A stretch of DNA of 64,000 nt from Pseudomonas vlassakiae (GTDB lineage: Bacteria > Pseudomonadota > Gammaproteobacteria > Pseudomonadales > Pseudomonadaceae), in assembly GCF_014269035.2 (NCBI RefSeq), contig NZ_JABWRP020000004.1:330576-394575 (forward strand). Direction: 5' to 3'. Shown one piece after another: positions 47,729 through 57,063 of the stretch. The notes under the pieces are model-generated. The model ran no database searches, was not told the origin of the DNA, and saw only the letters and a program-made list of their open reading frames with translations. Every line of letters begins with the position of its first letter. The stretch's first letter is position 1. The position numbers were made by a program, and so were the translations under genes.

Positions 47729-47783
47729 ATTCCTCCTGCCGAGCGCTCAGCTGGGCAATCCGACACCTGGGATAACCAGTGCC

Positions 47784-48392
47784 ATGACCGAAACTGCGTC
47801 GCTTTCCCGCCCCCAGCTTCGTCGCCTGCTTCGCAATGCCCGCCGCGCCCTGACACCCGCACAGCAGCACCAGGCCTCACGCGGCCTGTACCGCCAATTG
47901 GCGCAGCACCCCTTGTTTCGCCGCGCCCGGCATATCGCCCTGTACCTGCCCAACGACGGTGAAATCGACCCGCGCCTGCTGCTGCGCGAGGCTCAGCGCC
48001 GGGGCAAGCGCACTTACCTGCCGGTACTGCATGCCTGGCCGCGCACACGCATGGTGTTCCAGCGTTTCGAGCAGGGCGAAAAACTCAAGCGCAACCGCTT
48101 CCGTATTCCCGAGCCATTGACCGACCGTCGGCGCCAGCGCCCGGTCTGGTCGCTGGACCTGATCCTGTTGCCACTGGTCGGCTTCGATGAGGTCGGTGGG
48201 CGACTGGGCATGGGCGGGGGGTTCTACGACCGCAGCCTGGCCTACCAGGCACGTCGCAAGACCTGGAAGAAACCATTGCTGCTGGGGCTGGCGCATGAGT
48301 GCCAGAAGGTCGAGCGACTGACGCAAGCCAGTTGGGACGTACCGCTGCAAGGGACGGTCAGCGACCGCAGCTGGTACCTGGCGCCGACCTGA
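47784..48392 (+). CDS. ygfA: 5-formyltetrahydrofolate cyclo-ligase
   Basis: Converts 5-formyl-THF to 5,10-methenyl-THF with ATP, 202 residues. The basic N-terminal helix LRRLLRNARRALTPAQQ, the middle IALYLPNDGEIDPRLLL and the C-terminal LPLVGFDEVGGRLGMGGGFY with the phosphate-binding glycines are typical of the family. It follows 6S RNA; ribosome site weak. Linked in E. coli to persister formation and folate storage turnover. Confidence 0.93.
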   Translation: MTETASLSRPQLRRLLRNARRALTPAQQHQASRGLYRQLAQHPLFRRARHIALYLPNDGEIDPRLLLREAQRRGKRTYLPVLHAWPRTRMVFQRFEQGEKLKRNRFRIPEPLTDRRRQRPVWSLDLILLPLVGFDEVGGRLGMGGGFYDRSLAYQARRKTWKKPLLLGLAHECQKVERLTQASWDVPLQGTVSDRSWYLAPT

Positions 48393-48410
48393 GCGGCGTT
48401 AGCGGGTAGT

Positions 48411-48560
48411 TCAGCGTTTCTGCAGGGTAGCGTCGACCGGTGTCTGATAGGCGGTATCCAGCTTGCGCTCCCAGATACCCTGGGCATAACCGGTGGTGAC
48501 CACACCAAGACCAAAGATGAAGACCAGGATCCACAGTAGATCCGGTTTGCGTTGGTTCAT
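48411..48560 (-). CDS. Small single-span membrane protein, 49 residues
   Basis: MNQRKPDLLW start, then a hydrophobic segment of about 19 residues (LLWILVFIFGLGVVTTGYAQ) and a hydrophilic tail ending TLQKR. AGGGGGG lies nine bases before the ATG, which sets the start; the long upstream frame extension is rejected. No recognised domain. It converges on ygfA with an 18-bp gap. The N-in, C-out orientation is likely. Function unknown. Confidence 0.7.
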   Translation of the reverse strand: MNQRKPDLLWILVFIFGLGVVTTGYAQGIWERKLDTAYQTPVDATLQKR

Positions 48561-48739
48561 CGAAGAATGCCCCCCTAGGCATACGTTCAGGCTCGGCGAC
48601 CTTCTCGGTGCCGCCGGAGCGTCTAGCTTTAAAATCGGCGCATTTTCCGACAACCTGAGTCGACAACGCAAACGTTGACGCCAACCGGCTGTCGGTTTCG
48701 TGCAACAGGTTATTTCAAACCTTTTCAGGAGCAGTATCC

Positions 48740-49192
48740 ATGGCCTATTGGCTGATGAAATCCGAGCCCGAAGAACTCTCGATCGAAGGCCTTGGCCGGC
48801 TGGGCGAGGCGCGCTGGGATGGCGTACGCAACTATCAGGCGCGCAATTTCATACGGGCCATGAGCGTAGGCGACGAGTTTTTCTTCTACCACTCCAGCTG
48901 TCCGCAGCCGGGCATTGCCGGCATCGCTCGAATCACTGCAGCGGCCTACCCTGACCCGACGGCACTGGACCCGGAAAGCCACTATTTCGACGCCAAGGCC
49001 AATGCCGAGAAGAACCCGTGGAGCGCGGTAGATGTGGCCCACGTGAAAACTTTCCGTCAGGTGCTGGGGCTGGGTTTGCTGAAGCAGCAGAGTGCGCTGG
49101 CAGAGCTGCCGCTGGTGCAGAAAGGCTCGCGGCTGTCGGTGATGCCGGTGACTGAAGAGCAGTGGGCGGCGATCATTGCGCTGGCGCGCTGA
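48740..49192 (+). CDS. EVE-domain protein
   Basis: Protein of 150 residues with the EVE fold: MAYWLMKSEPEELSIEGL start, WDGVRNYQARNFIRAMSVGD and FFYHSSCPQPGIAGIARI. EVE domains resemble YTH and PUA domains and are thought to bind modified nucleobases in DNA or RNA; some occur in defence systems but this stand-alone copy is widespread in gamma-proteobacteria. AGGAG precedes the ATG. Close to ygfA and 6S RNA. Confidence 0.92.
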   Translation: MAYWLMKSEPEELSIEGLGRLGEARWDGVRNYQARNFIRAMSVGDEFFFYHSSCPQPGIAGIARITAAAYPDPTALDPESHYFDAKANAEKNPWSAVDVAHVKTFRQVLGLGLLKQQSALAELPLVQKGSRLSVMPVTEEQWAAIIALAR

Positions 49193-49222
49193 ACCGGTTC
49201 CACACAGGCCAATAAAGACAAA

Positions 49223-49240
49223 GGGCGCCTTGCGGCGCCC
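49223..49240 (+). terminator. Hairpin after the EVE gene
   Basis: GGGCGCC (49223-49229) with GGCGCCC (49234-49240), loop TTGC, 30 bp after the stop codon. It has no T-run, so termination may be weak. A looser inverted repeat (CAGGTAGGC / GCCTGTTACCTG) follows at about 49252-49279. Confidence 0.5.
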
Positions 49241-49346
49241 TACTCACAGACAGGTAGGCTTGTTATCGCCTGTTACCTGCCCGGCTCTGTAATTGCTGGA
49301 TAGACCAGGATCCGCAGAGTCTCACAAGCCCCTCTCGGGAACGCAC

Positions 49347-49787
49347 TCAGTATGGTGCATCCTGCATGCCACTGACAACTGTCGGCACTGTTGCCGGATG
49401 TGTGAAGCCCAGCGCAAAGCTGACAGCTTCCCGTACAGCGGCAAAATGCTCAGGCTGCATCGTCAATACCACATACTCTCGACCACCACCTCGGCGCGAC
49501 TTGATGCGACACCTGTCCAATCTGGTTATGGAGACGGTGTAAACCATGTCGCACTTGGCCCAGCATGCCAAAGCAGAGCCCGGCAGATAACTAGGCAACA
49601 CGACATGATGCCTGGCCAACCGCTCAGGCTCCGTCGTACTCAGTGGCACTATCGTCACCAATTGTTGATTATGGCTATGTTTGCGAAGGACAACGACCGG
49701 ACGAATCTTGACCATCTCAGGTACCTGAAAACCTGAGAAATCGCACATCAGCACCGTCGCTTCCTTTGGCTGATACCTCAATGGCAT
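49347..49787 (-). CDS. Solitary PemK/MazF-family toxin-like protein
   Basis: Protein of 146 residues with the PemK/MazF core: a start strand VLMCDFSGFQ, the conserved VKIRPVVVLRK and IVPLSTTEP, and LPSYLPGSALACWAKCDMV in the middle. MazF proteins cut mRNA at short motifs. The chain is longer than classical MazF (about 110). No antitoxin frame is seen upstream (49788-49918) or downstream, so it is either an orphan, has lost its partner or has changed role. Base use is slightly AT-richer than neighbours, and the site lies in a spot likely to vary between strains. The ribosome site is weak (GAGAAG). Confidence 0.82.
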   Translation of the reverse strand: MPLRYQPKEATVLMCDFSGFQVPEMVKIRPVVVLRKHSHNQQLVTIVPLSTTEPERLARHHVVLPSYLPGSALACWAKCDMVYTVSITRLDRCRIKSRRGGGREYVVLTMQPEHFAAVREAVSFALGFTHPATVPTVVSGMQDAPY

Positions 49788-49918
49788 TTGCCAACTTCTC
49801 TCGAACGCCTGAACCCATGCGCAATCTAGCGTGGTAGAGACATCACGAGTCGAAAATTGGCAGGCCTACAGGAAAGATAGAGTTCTCCTACGCCATAGGT
49901 GCCATCAGAAAAGCCTAA

Positions 49919-50323
49919 TCACTGCACAATCAAGTTATTGAACAGCAGATCCTCGACAATCGGCTTGCCCTCTTCCGATTCCATCACCTGCTGCACCTGC
50001 TTCAACGCTTCCTGGCGCAGCTTCTCCTTGGCCTCGACGTTGCTCATGCTATCCACCGTCTGCTGGGTGAACAGTGCGACCAATTGATTACGGATCAACG
50101 GCTCCTGGTGCTTGACCGCAGCCGCCGCAGCATCGCCGGTTACGCGCAGGGCCACATCGGCCTTGTACACGCGCAGCTTGGGGCTGCCATCGAGGGCGTA
50201 GTTGCCGACGAAGGGCGGGCTCAGGGTGATGTAGGCAACCTTCGGCTCCCCTTCCTTGGCTTCCTCGGCCATGGCCGCCGCTGGCAGCATCAGCGCCAGT
50301 ACCATCAAGATCCACGCTTTCAC
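49919..50323 (-). CDS. Exported FliL-like protein (GTG start)
   Basis: Protein of 134 residues with an N-terminal hydrophobic segment that reads as a signal peptide (VKAWILMVLALMLPAAAMA|EEA). The body has YITLSPPFVGNYALDGSPKL, the FliL-type beta strand, and a C-terminal helix VEDLLFNNLIVQ as in FliL. No flagellar genes are near, so it is a FliL paralogue outside the flagellar cluster. GAGGAG lies seven bases before the GTG, which sets the start. Function unknown. Confidence 0.82.
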   Translation of the reverse strand: MKAWILMVLALMLPAAAMAEEAKEGEPKVAYITLSPPFVGNYALDGSPKLRVYKADVALRVTGDAAAAAVKHQEPLIRNQLVALFTQQTVDSMSNVEAKEKLRQEALKQVQQVMESEEGKPIVEDLLFNNLIVQ

Positions 50324-50479
50324 GAATTCGCTCCTCAAAACAATTGGCGCCAGCTTACCCAGCATGCCGTTCAAACCCAAGCCCAGGCTTATGCCAGCAC
50401 ATCAGGGCGGGCCATGCTCGTTGACCCGGCAGACGACCCTCCTACACTTATCGGCCACTACACGCAAAGGAATAGCCCG

Positions 50480-51457
50480 ATGAAAGCTGTGTTGTGCAAA
50501 ACCCTGGGCCCAGCTCGTGACCTGGTGCTGGAGGAAGTGGCGAGTCCGGTGCCGAAGAAGAACGAGATCCTGCTCGATGTGCAGGCCGCCGGGGTCAACT
50601 TCCCCGACACGCTGATCATCGAAGGCAAATACCAGTTCCAGCCCCCCCTGCCTTTTTCACCGGGTGGCGAAGCCGCTGGGGTGATCGCAGCGGTCGGCGA
50701 ACGGGCTGGGGCCTTCAAAGTCGGCGACCGGGTGATGGCCCTGACCGGCTGGGGAGCATTTGCCGAGCAGGTGGCGGTGCCGTTCTACAACGTGATGCCA
50801 ATCCCCGAGCACATGGATTTTGCCACCGCCGCCGCGTTCGGCATGACCTATGGCACCTCGATACATGCATTGAAGCAGCGCGGCCAACTGCAGCCCGGCG
50901 AAACCCTGCTGGTGCTCGGTGCCTCCGGTGGTGTTGGCTTGGCAGCGGTAGAAATTGGCAAGGCCATGGGCGCAAGAGTGATCGCCGCAGCCAGCAGCGC
51001 CGAGAAACTTGCCGTTGCCAAGGCCGCAGGGGCTGACGAAACGATCGACTACAGCCAGGCCAGCCTCAAGGAAGAAATCAAACGCCTGACCGGTGGCCAG
51101 GGCGTGGATGTGATCTACGATCCGGTAGGCGGTGAGCTGTTCGACCAGGCCGTGCGTGGACTGGCGTGGCAGGGCCGACTACTGGTGGTGGGCTTTGCCA
51201 GCGGGACGATTCCGCAGATGGCGGCAAACCTGGTGCTACTCAAGGGGGCCGCTGTGCTCGGGGTGTTCTGGGGGGCCTTTGCCCAGCGCCAGCCCGAGGA
51301 CAATGCGGCGAACTTCCGGCAGCTGTTTGCCTGGCATGCCGAGGGCAAGCTGAAACCCTTGGTGTCGAAGACTTATCCACTGGCTGAAGCCGGGGCCGCC
51401 ATTGACGCGTTGGGGCAGCGGCGGGCTGTGGGTAAGTTGGTGGTACTGGCCAGGTAG
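50480..51457 (+). CDS. Zinc-independent quinone oxidoreductase (MDR family)
   Basis: NADPH-dependent quinone oxidoreductase/enoyl reductase type, 325 residues. A GroES-like N-terminal half (VNFPDTLIIEGKYQF, FSPGGEAAGVIAAVGE) and a Rossmann half with LVLGASGGVGLAAVEIGKAM. No zinc-binding cysteine cluster is seen, so it belongs with QOR and not with alcohol dehydrogenases. AAAGGA precedes the ATG at 50480; a longer in-frame extension upstream is rejected. The substrate is not known. Confidence 0.9.
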   Translation: MKAVLCKTLGPARDLVLEEVASPVPKKNEILLDVQAAGVNFPDTLIIEGKYQFQPPLPFSPGGEAAGVIAAVGERAGAFKVGDRVMALTGWGAFAEQVAVPFYNVMPIPEHMDFATAAAFGMTYGTSIHALKQRGQLQPGETLLVLGASGGVGLAAVEIGKAMGARVIAAASSAEKLAVAKAAGADETIDYSQASLKEEIKRLTGGQGVDVIYDPVGGELFDQAVRGLAWQGRLLVVGFASGTIPQMAANLVLLKGAAVLGVFWGAFAQRQPEDNAANFRQLFAWHAEGKLKPLVSKTYPLAEAGAAIDALGQRRAVGKLVVLAR

Positions 51458-51470
51458 GCAGGACCGGCCT

Positions 51471-51552
51471 CCTGTAGGTAAACCCGCACCTACAGGATTG
51501 TGCGATCCCTGTGGGAGCGGGTTTATCGGGGCGCCGAACCGCCGCGAAGAGG
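51471..51552. repeat. Two REP-type elements
   Basis: CTGTAGGTAAACCCGC then ACCTACAG (51471-51495) and a longer unit at 51508-51552 (TGTGGGAGCGGG, GGCGCCGAACC, CGCGAAG). The second unit supplies the last codons and the stop of chaC on the minus strand. Confidence 0.8.
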
Positions 51553-52197
51553 CCCGTGCAAGCTATGACAGCGCCGGAACCGCGCCTCGAGGTTGCGATC
51601 AGGCATCTGATGGCTGCGCAGCGCATTCAGTGTCTGCTCGACATAATCCCGCGTGGTGCCGTAGCGCCCTTTGGCACTGGCCAGAATCTGGCTAAGCAAC
51701 GTATCCGGCAAGTTGCCTGCATAACACGGCAAGTGCCGCTCCAGTACGAAGCCCAAGGCCTGGACCTTGCTGCCATCACCCAGTCGGCAGCTAAGCCAGT
51801 GCGGCCGATAAGCTGGGTAAGGCATCTCCCGCTGCCACAGGGCCATCAGTGAATCGTCGAGGTTGCTTTCCTCCAGACGGTAGGCAAAACCGCTGCAAGA
51901 ACCGCCGCGATCAAGGCCAAACACCAGGCCTGGCGTTTCCGGCGTACCCCGGTGCTCGTGCGACCACAGGTACAACCCGCGGTGATAACCATGCACTCGA
52001 GCCCGCTGGCGCTCCACGGAATTGCATTCCGGGCGCCAGATCAACGAACCATAGGCGAACAACCAGACCGGGCCACCTTCATGGCGGGACATGGTCGTTT
52101 GCATGGAGTTGAGCAATTGCTCACGGGTCAGTTGCTGGCCGAAGTCGAGCGTCGGTGGATAGGTAACTTCCCAGGACAAACTTTCAAGTGCCGACAT
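51523..52197 (-). CDS. chaC: Glutathione-specific gamma-glutamylcyclotransferase ChaC
   Basis: Degrades glutathione to 5-oxoproline and Cys-Gly, 224 residues. The motif FAYGSLIWRP is the family mark, and the catalytic glutamate is in HRGTPETPGLVFGLD. The N-terminal MSALESLSWEVTYP start has only a weak ribosome site. The last ten residues (GPLRGGSAPR) are encoded inside a REP unit, which also gives the TAA stop, so the original end was probably a few residues earlier. Confidence 0.9.
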   Translation of the reverse strand: MSALESLSWEVTYPPTLDFGQQLTREQLLNSMQTTMSRHEGGPVWLFAYGSLIWRPECNSVERQRARVHGYHRGLYLWSHEHRGTPETPGLVFGLDRGGSCSGFAYRLEESNLDDSLMALWQREMPYPAYRPHWLSCRLGDGSKVQALGFVLERHLPCYAGNLPDTLLSQILASAKGRYGTTRDYVEQTLNALRSHQMPDRNLEARFRRCHSLHGPLRGGSAPR

Positions 52198-52443
52198 AAG
52201 CTGCCGCCATTATTCCCTGTGTACTACGCATAAAGCTGGAGGCGCTGGCGACGCGGCCTGCGCAGCCGCGCCACGGGCGCTTGCAGTAACCATAGGATAG
52301 AACCGCAGCAATACTCAAGTCCCATGAACAGTGTTTCACGTACAGTTCCGACGACTGGGAAGTATTGTTTCTGTGGCCGCGAAAGTTAATGGCCCAGGCG
52401 GTAACAATGACCGCCTTATACCCACTACTTCAAACTTCGGTTA

Positions 52444-53412
52444 TTAACTGCGTGGTGCGTAGGCAAACACATCGGCGCGCATGCGATGCGCATCCATGCC
52501 AGCCTCGACCAGTGCGTCGAGGGTGGCGTAGACCATGTTCGGAGAACCGCTGGCATACACATGCACGGTATTGAGGTCTTTCACATCTTCACGCACCGCG
52601 TCGTGCAGCATGCCGCAACGCCCTTCCCAGCCACAGAGGTCACTGACCACTTTGTGCAAGAACAGGTTGGGCAAGCGCTCCCATTCAGCCCAATGCTCGA
52701 TGCTGTAGAAGTCTTCCGGGCGGCGCACGCCCCAGTACAGGTGCACCGGGTGCTTGAAACCCTGGGCGCGGCAATGTTCGACCAAGCTGTGCATCTGGCC
52801 CATGCCGGTGCCAGCGGCAATCAGCACCAGCGGCCCGTCAGGCAGTTCGGCGAGGTGGGTATCGCCGAATGGCATTTCGATACGCGCCATGCGGTCACGC
52901 TGCAACTGCGCCAGCAACTGCAGCGCGCTAGCCTCGCGGCCCAGCACATGCAGCTCGAGCTCGCGCCCGGAATGTGGCGCAGAGGCCAGCGAAAAGGCCG
53001 CCGGCTTGCCGCCCTCACGCTCGATCATCAGGTACTGCCCAGCATGGTACCGCGGCGGCTTGCCGGCTGGCGCCAGCAGGCGCACGCGCCAGACGTCGCC
53101 GCCGACCTCGACGCATTCGCTCAGGCTGCACGCCAGTTTGCGCACTGGCAGCTCGCCCGGGGCCAGCACACCATCCCAGAGCAACACACAGTCCTCCAGC
53201 GGTTCGGCGATGCAGGTAAACAACTCGCCATGGTCACGGACTTCACCGTCCTGACGCACGCTTCCTTCGACCAACAACGCGGCGCAGACATGGCAATTGC
53301 CATTGCGGCAGCTATTCGGGCAGTCATAGCCCAGCCGCCGCGCCCCATCCAGGATCCGTTCCCCGGGTTCAAGCGCCAGCACCGCCCCGGACGGCTGCAA
53401 CGTTACCTGCAT
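52444..53412 (-). CDS. FAD/[2Fe-2S] reductase (CDP-6-deoxy-glucoseen reductase-like)
   Basis: Electron-transfer reductase, 322 residues. An N-terminal plant-type ferredoxin domain has ligands Cys35, Cys40, Cys43 and Cys67. An FAD domain (YHAGQYLMIE, AAFSLASAP) and an NAD(P)H domain (VLIAAGTGMGQMHSLVEH) follow. It resembles AscD/phenol hydroxylase reductase-type enzymes; a true CDP-sugar role is unlikely because no sugar genes adjoin. The start MQVTLQPS overlaps the ubiD stop as TGATG, so it is coupled to ubiD. It may supply reduced flavin for ubiquinone decarboxylation cofactor formation, but this is inference. Confidence 0.88.
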   Translation of the reverse strand: MQVTLQPSGAVLALEPGERILDGARRLGYDCPNSCRNGNCHVCAALLVEGSVRQDGEVRDHGELFTCIAEPLEDCVLLWDGVLAPGELPVRKLACSLSECVEVGGDVWRVRLLAPAGKPPRYHAGQYLMIEREGGKPAAFSLASAPHSGRELELHVLGREASALQLLAQLQRDRMARIEMPFGDTHLAELPDGPLVLIAAGTGMGQMHSLVEHCRAQGFKHPVHLYWGVRRPEDFYSIEHWAEWERLPNLFLHKVVSDLCGWEGRCGMLHDAVREDVKDLNTVHVYASGSPNMVYATLDALVEAGMDAHRMRADVFAYAPRS

Positions 53413-54878
53413 CAATCTATTCCCAACTGATCCCACAGCTCATCGATACGGCGGGTGACGGCCTCGTCCTTGACGATAACCCGGCCCCATTCGCGTGTAG
53501 TCTCGCCCGGCCACTTGTGCGTGGCGTCCAGGCCCATCTTCGACCCCAGCCCGGATACCGGCGACGCGAAGTCGAGGTAATCGATCGGGGTGTTGTCGAT
53601 CATCACCGTATCACGCTTGGGGTCCATGCGCGTGGTAATGGCCCAGATCACGTCGTTCCAGTCGCGAGCGTTGATGTCGTCGTCGGTGACGATAACGAAC
53701 TTGGTGTACATGAACTGTCGCAGGAACGACCACACACCCAGCATCACGCGCTTGGCGTGGCCTGGGTACTGCTTTTTCATGGTCACCACCGCCATGCGGT
53801 ACGAGCAGCCTTCAGGCGGCAGGTAGAAATCGACGATTTCCGGGAACTGCTTCTGCAGGATCGGCACGAACACTTCGTTCAGTGCCACACCCAGAATCGC
53901 CGGCTCATCCGGCGGCCGGCCCGTGTAGGTGCTGTGGTAGATCGGGTTTTGCCGGTGGGTGATGCGCTCGACGGTGAACACCGGGAAGCTGTCCACCTCG
54001 TTGTAATAGCCGGTGTGATCGCCATAAGGGCCTTCCGGGGCCATTTCGCCCGGGTGTATCACGCCTTCGAGGATGATCTCGGCGGTGGCGGGTACCTGCA
54101 GGTTGCTGCCACGGCACTTGACCAGCTCGGTACGATTGCCACGCAGCAGGCCGGCAAAGGCGTATTCGGAGAGGGTGTCCGGTACTGGCGTCACGGCGCC
54201 AAGGATGGTGGCCGGGTCAGCGCCCAGGGCCACGGCGACCGGGAACGGCTGGCCCGGGTTCTTTTCGCACCACTCACGGTAGTCCAGCGCGCCGCCTCGG
54301 TGGCTCAGCCAGCGCATGATCACCTTGTTGCGGCCGATCACCTGCTGGCGGTAGATGCCCAGGTTCTGGCGGTCCTTGTTCGGACCACGCGTCACCGTCA
54401 GGCCCCAGGTGATGAGCGGCGCCACGTCGCCCGGCCAGCAGTGCTGGATCGGCAACTGGCCGAGGTCGACATCGTCACCCTCGACGACCACTTCCTGGCA
54501 CACCGCGTCCTTGACCACCTTGGGCGCCATCGACACGACCTTCTTGAAGATCGGCAGCTTGGACCAGGCATCTTTCAGACCTTTCGGCGGCTCGGGCTCC
54601 TTGAGGAAAGCCAGCAGCTTGCCGATCTCGCGCAGTTCGTCGACCGACTCGGCGCCCATGCCCATGGCCACGCGCTCTGGCGTGCCGAACAGGTTGCCGA
54701 GCACCGGCATATCGAAGCCGGTGGGCTTTTCGAACAACAAGGCCGGGCCCTTGGCGCGCAGGGTGCGGTCGCAGACCTCGGTCATTTCCAGGACTGGGGA
54801 AATCGGAACCTGGATGCGCTTGAGTTCACCGCGCTGCTCCAGGCCACGGATGAAGTCGCGCAAATCGCGATACTGCAT
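53412..54878 (-). CDS. ubiD: 3-octaprenyl-4-hydroxybenzoate decarboxylase UbiD
   Basis: Prenylated-FMN-dependent decarboxylase of ubiquinone synthesis, 488 residues (E. coli enzyme 497). Family blocks: [33 protein letters not shown] and [15 protein letters not shown] C-terminal segment ([15 protein letters not shown]). GAGG lies seven bases before MQYRDLRD, which sets the start; the track-length extension of 23 codons is rejected. It needs the prenyl-FMN made by UbiX from reduced FMN. Cotranscribed with the reductase. Confidence 0.95.
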   Translation of the reverse strand: MQYRDLRDFIRGLEQRGELKRIQVPISPVLEMTEVCDRTLRAKGPALLFEKPTGFDMPVLGNLFGTPERVAMGMGAESVDELREIGKLLAFLKEPEPPKGLKDAWSKLPIFKKVVSMAPKVVKDAVCQEVVVEGDDVDLGQLPIQHCWPGDVAPLITWGLTVTRGPNKDRQNLGIYRQQVIGRNKVIMRWLSHRGGALDYREWCEKNPGQPFPVAVALGADPATILGAVTPVPDTLSEYAFAGLLRGNRTELVKCRGSNLQVPATAEIILEGVIHPGEMAPEGPYGDHTGYYNEVDSFPVFTVERITHRQNPIYHSTYTGRPPDEPAILGVALNEVFVPILQKQFPEIVDFYLPPEGCSYRMAVVTMKKQYPGHAKRVMLGVWSFLRQFMYTKFVIVTDDDINARDWNDVIWAITTRMDPKRDTVMIDNTPIDYLDFASPVSGLGSKMGLDATHKWPGETTREWGRVIVKDEAVTRRIDELWDQLGID

Positions 54879-54959
54879 GCATGAGCCTCGTGTTGGCCGT
54901 ATCGGTCGGGGTGCTGAGTGTAGCGCCGTTAGGGCCGCAATAGCCAAAGTACAGATAGC

Positions 54960-54983
54960 AAAAAGCCGGGTTTCCCCGGCTTG
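54960..54983 (-). terminator. Rho-independent terminator after rho
   Basis: Read on the minus strand: AAGCCGGG, loop GAAA, CCCGGCTT, then T-run. It lies 19 bp after the rho stop codon. Confidence 0.85.
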
Positions 54984-55001
54984 TTGCGTGGTATGACGAT
55001 C

Positions 55002-56261
<1,260 letters not shown>

Positions 56262-56454
56262 AAGGGGAGTGACGTAATCATGTAAGAAGGGAGAATTAAG
56301 CTTTGGCTTAATGAGGCCGCGCCGCTTGATGGCGACAGGATCGCGTACTGATTCGAATTAGGGATGCTTCGGCGACGGCGTGCAGAGGGCACTGAAGAAG
56401 CAGTGCGAGGCCGAATGTAACACTTGCTTTTTTCTGCGTCTAGTGCTCTGAAAA

Positions 56455-56486
56455 AGAAAAAACCCCGCATTTGCGGGGTTTTTTCT
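56455..56486. terminator. Terminator between trxA and rho
   Basis: AACCCCGCA-TT-TGCGGGGTT at 56461-56480, with an A-run before it and TTTTT after it, so it works in both directions. On the minus strand it ends trxA transcription before the rho leader. Confidence 0.88.
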
Positions 56487-56491
56487 TCACA

Positions 56492-56821
56492 TCACAGGTG
56501 GGCGTCGAGGAACGCGGCCAGCTGCGATTTGGACAAAGCGCCGACCTTGGTGGCTTCGACGTTGCCGTTCTTGAACAGCATCAGGGTCGGGATGCCACGC
56601 ACGCCGTGCTTGGCCGGGGTTTCCTGGTTTTCGTCGATGTTCAGCTTGGCGACGGTCAGTTTGCCCTCGTAGGAGGAGGCGATGTCGTCCAGAACCGGAG
56701 CGATCATCTTGCATGGACCGCACCATTCAGCCCAGTAGTCGACCAGCACCGGGCCTTGAGCCTGCAGGACTTCGGCATCGAAGGTGGCGTCGGTGACGTG
56801 TTTGATCAGATCGCTGCTCAT
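56492..56821 (-). CDS. trxA: Thioredoxin 1
   Basis: Protein disulfide reductase, 109 residues. Active site WCGPC at 33-37 and the cis-proline region [12 protein letters not shown] are intact. GGAGATATCC precedes MSSDLIK, which sets the start; a 13-codon longer frame is rejected. Gene order trxA then rho is conserved in gamma-proteobacteria. Confidence 0.96.
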   Translation of the reverse strand: MSSDLIKHVTDATFDAEVLQAQGPVLVDYWAEWCGPCKMIAPVLDDIASSYEGKLTVAKLNIDENQETPAKHGVRGIPTLMLFKNGNVEATKVGALSKSQLAAFLDAHL

Positions 56822-57063
56822 GGATATCTCCAGGGTCGTAAGCAAAAAAACGTGGCCCATGATAGCGGCACCCAGGCCCTACAGGAAGTCACGGACGATT
56901 GAGTGTAACTATAGTTGTGCAAGACACCACGAATCCAAACTGTCACACAAGTGTCATAGCATGGAATGGCACATTGCCTTGCATCAAGGCCCGGTGCGGT
57001 GCGCGTTGGCGTCAGCCAAGGATCGTGGCACGATTGCCGGGTTACCGACCGAGAACACACAGA

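Noticed and set aside
48740..49787. EVE protein plus PemK-like protein as a defence module
   Set aside because: They are on opposite strands with a hairpin between them, and the stand-alone EVE gene is a common core gene; nothing links the two.
49788..49918. Antitoxin gene for the PemK-like protein
   Set aside because: Only very short frames exist; none has a plausible size or DNA-binding pattern.
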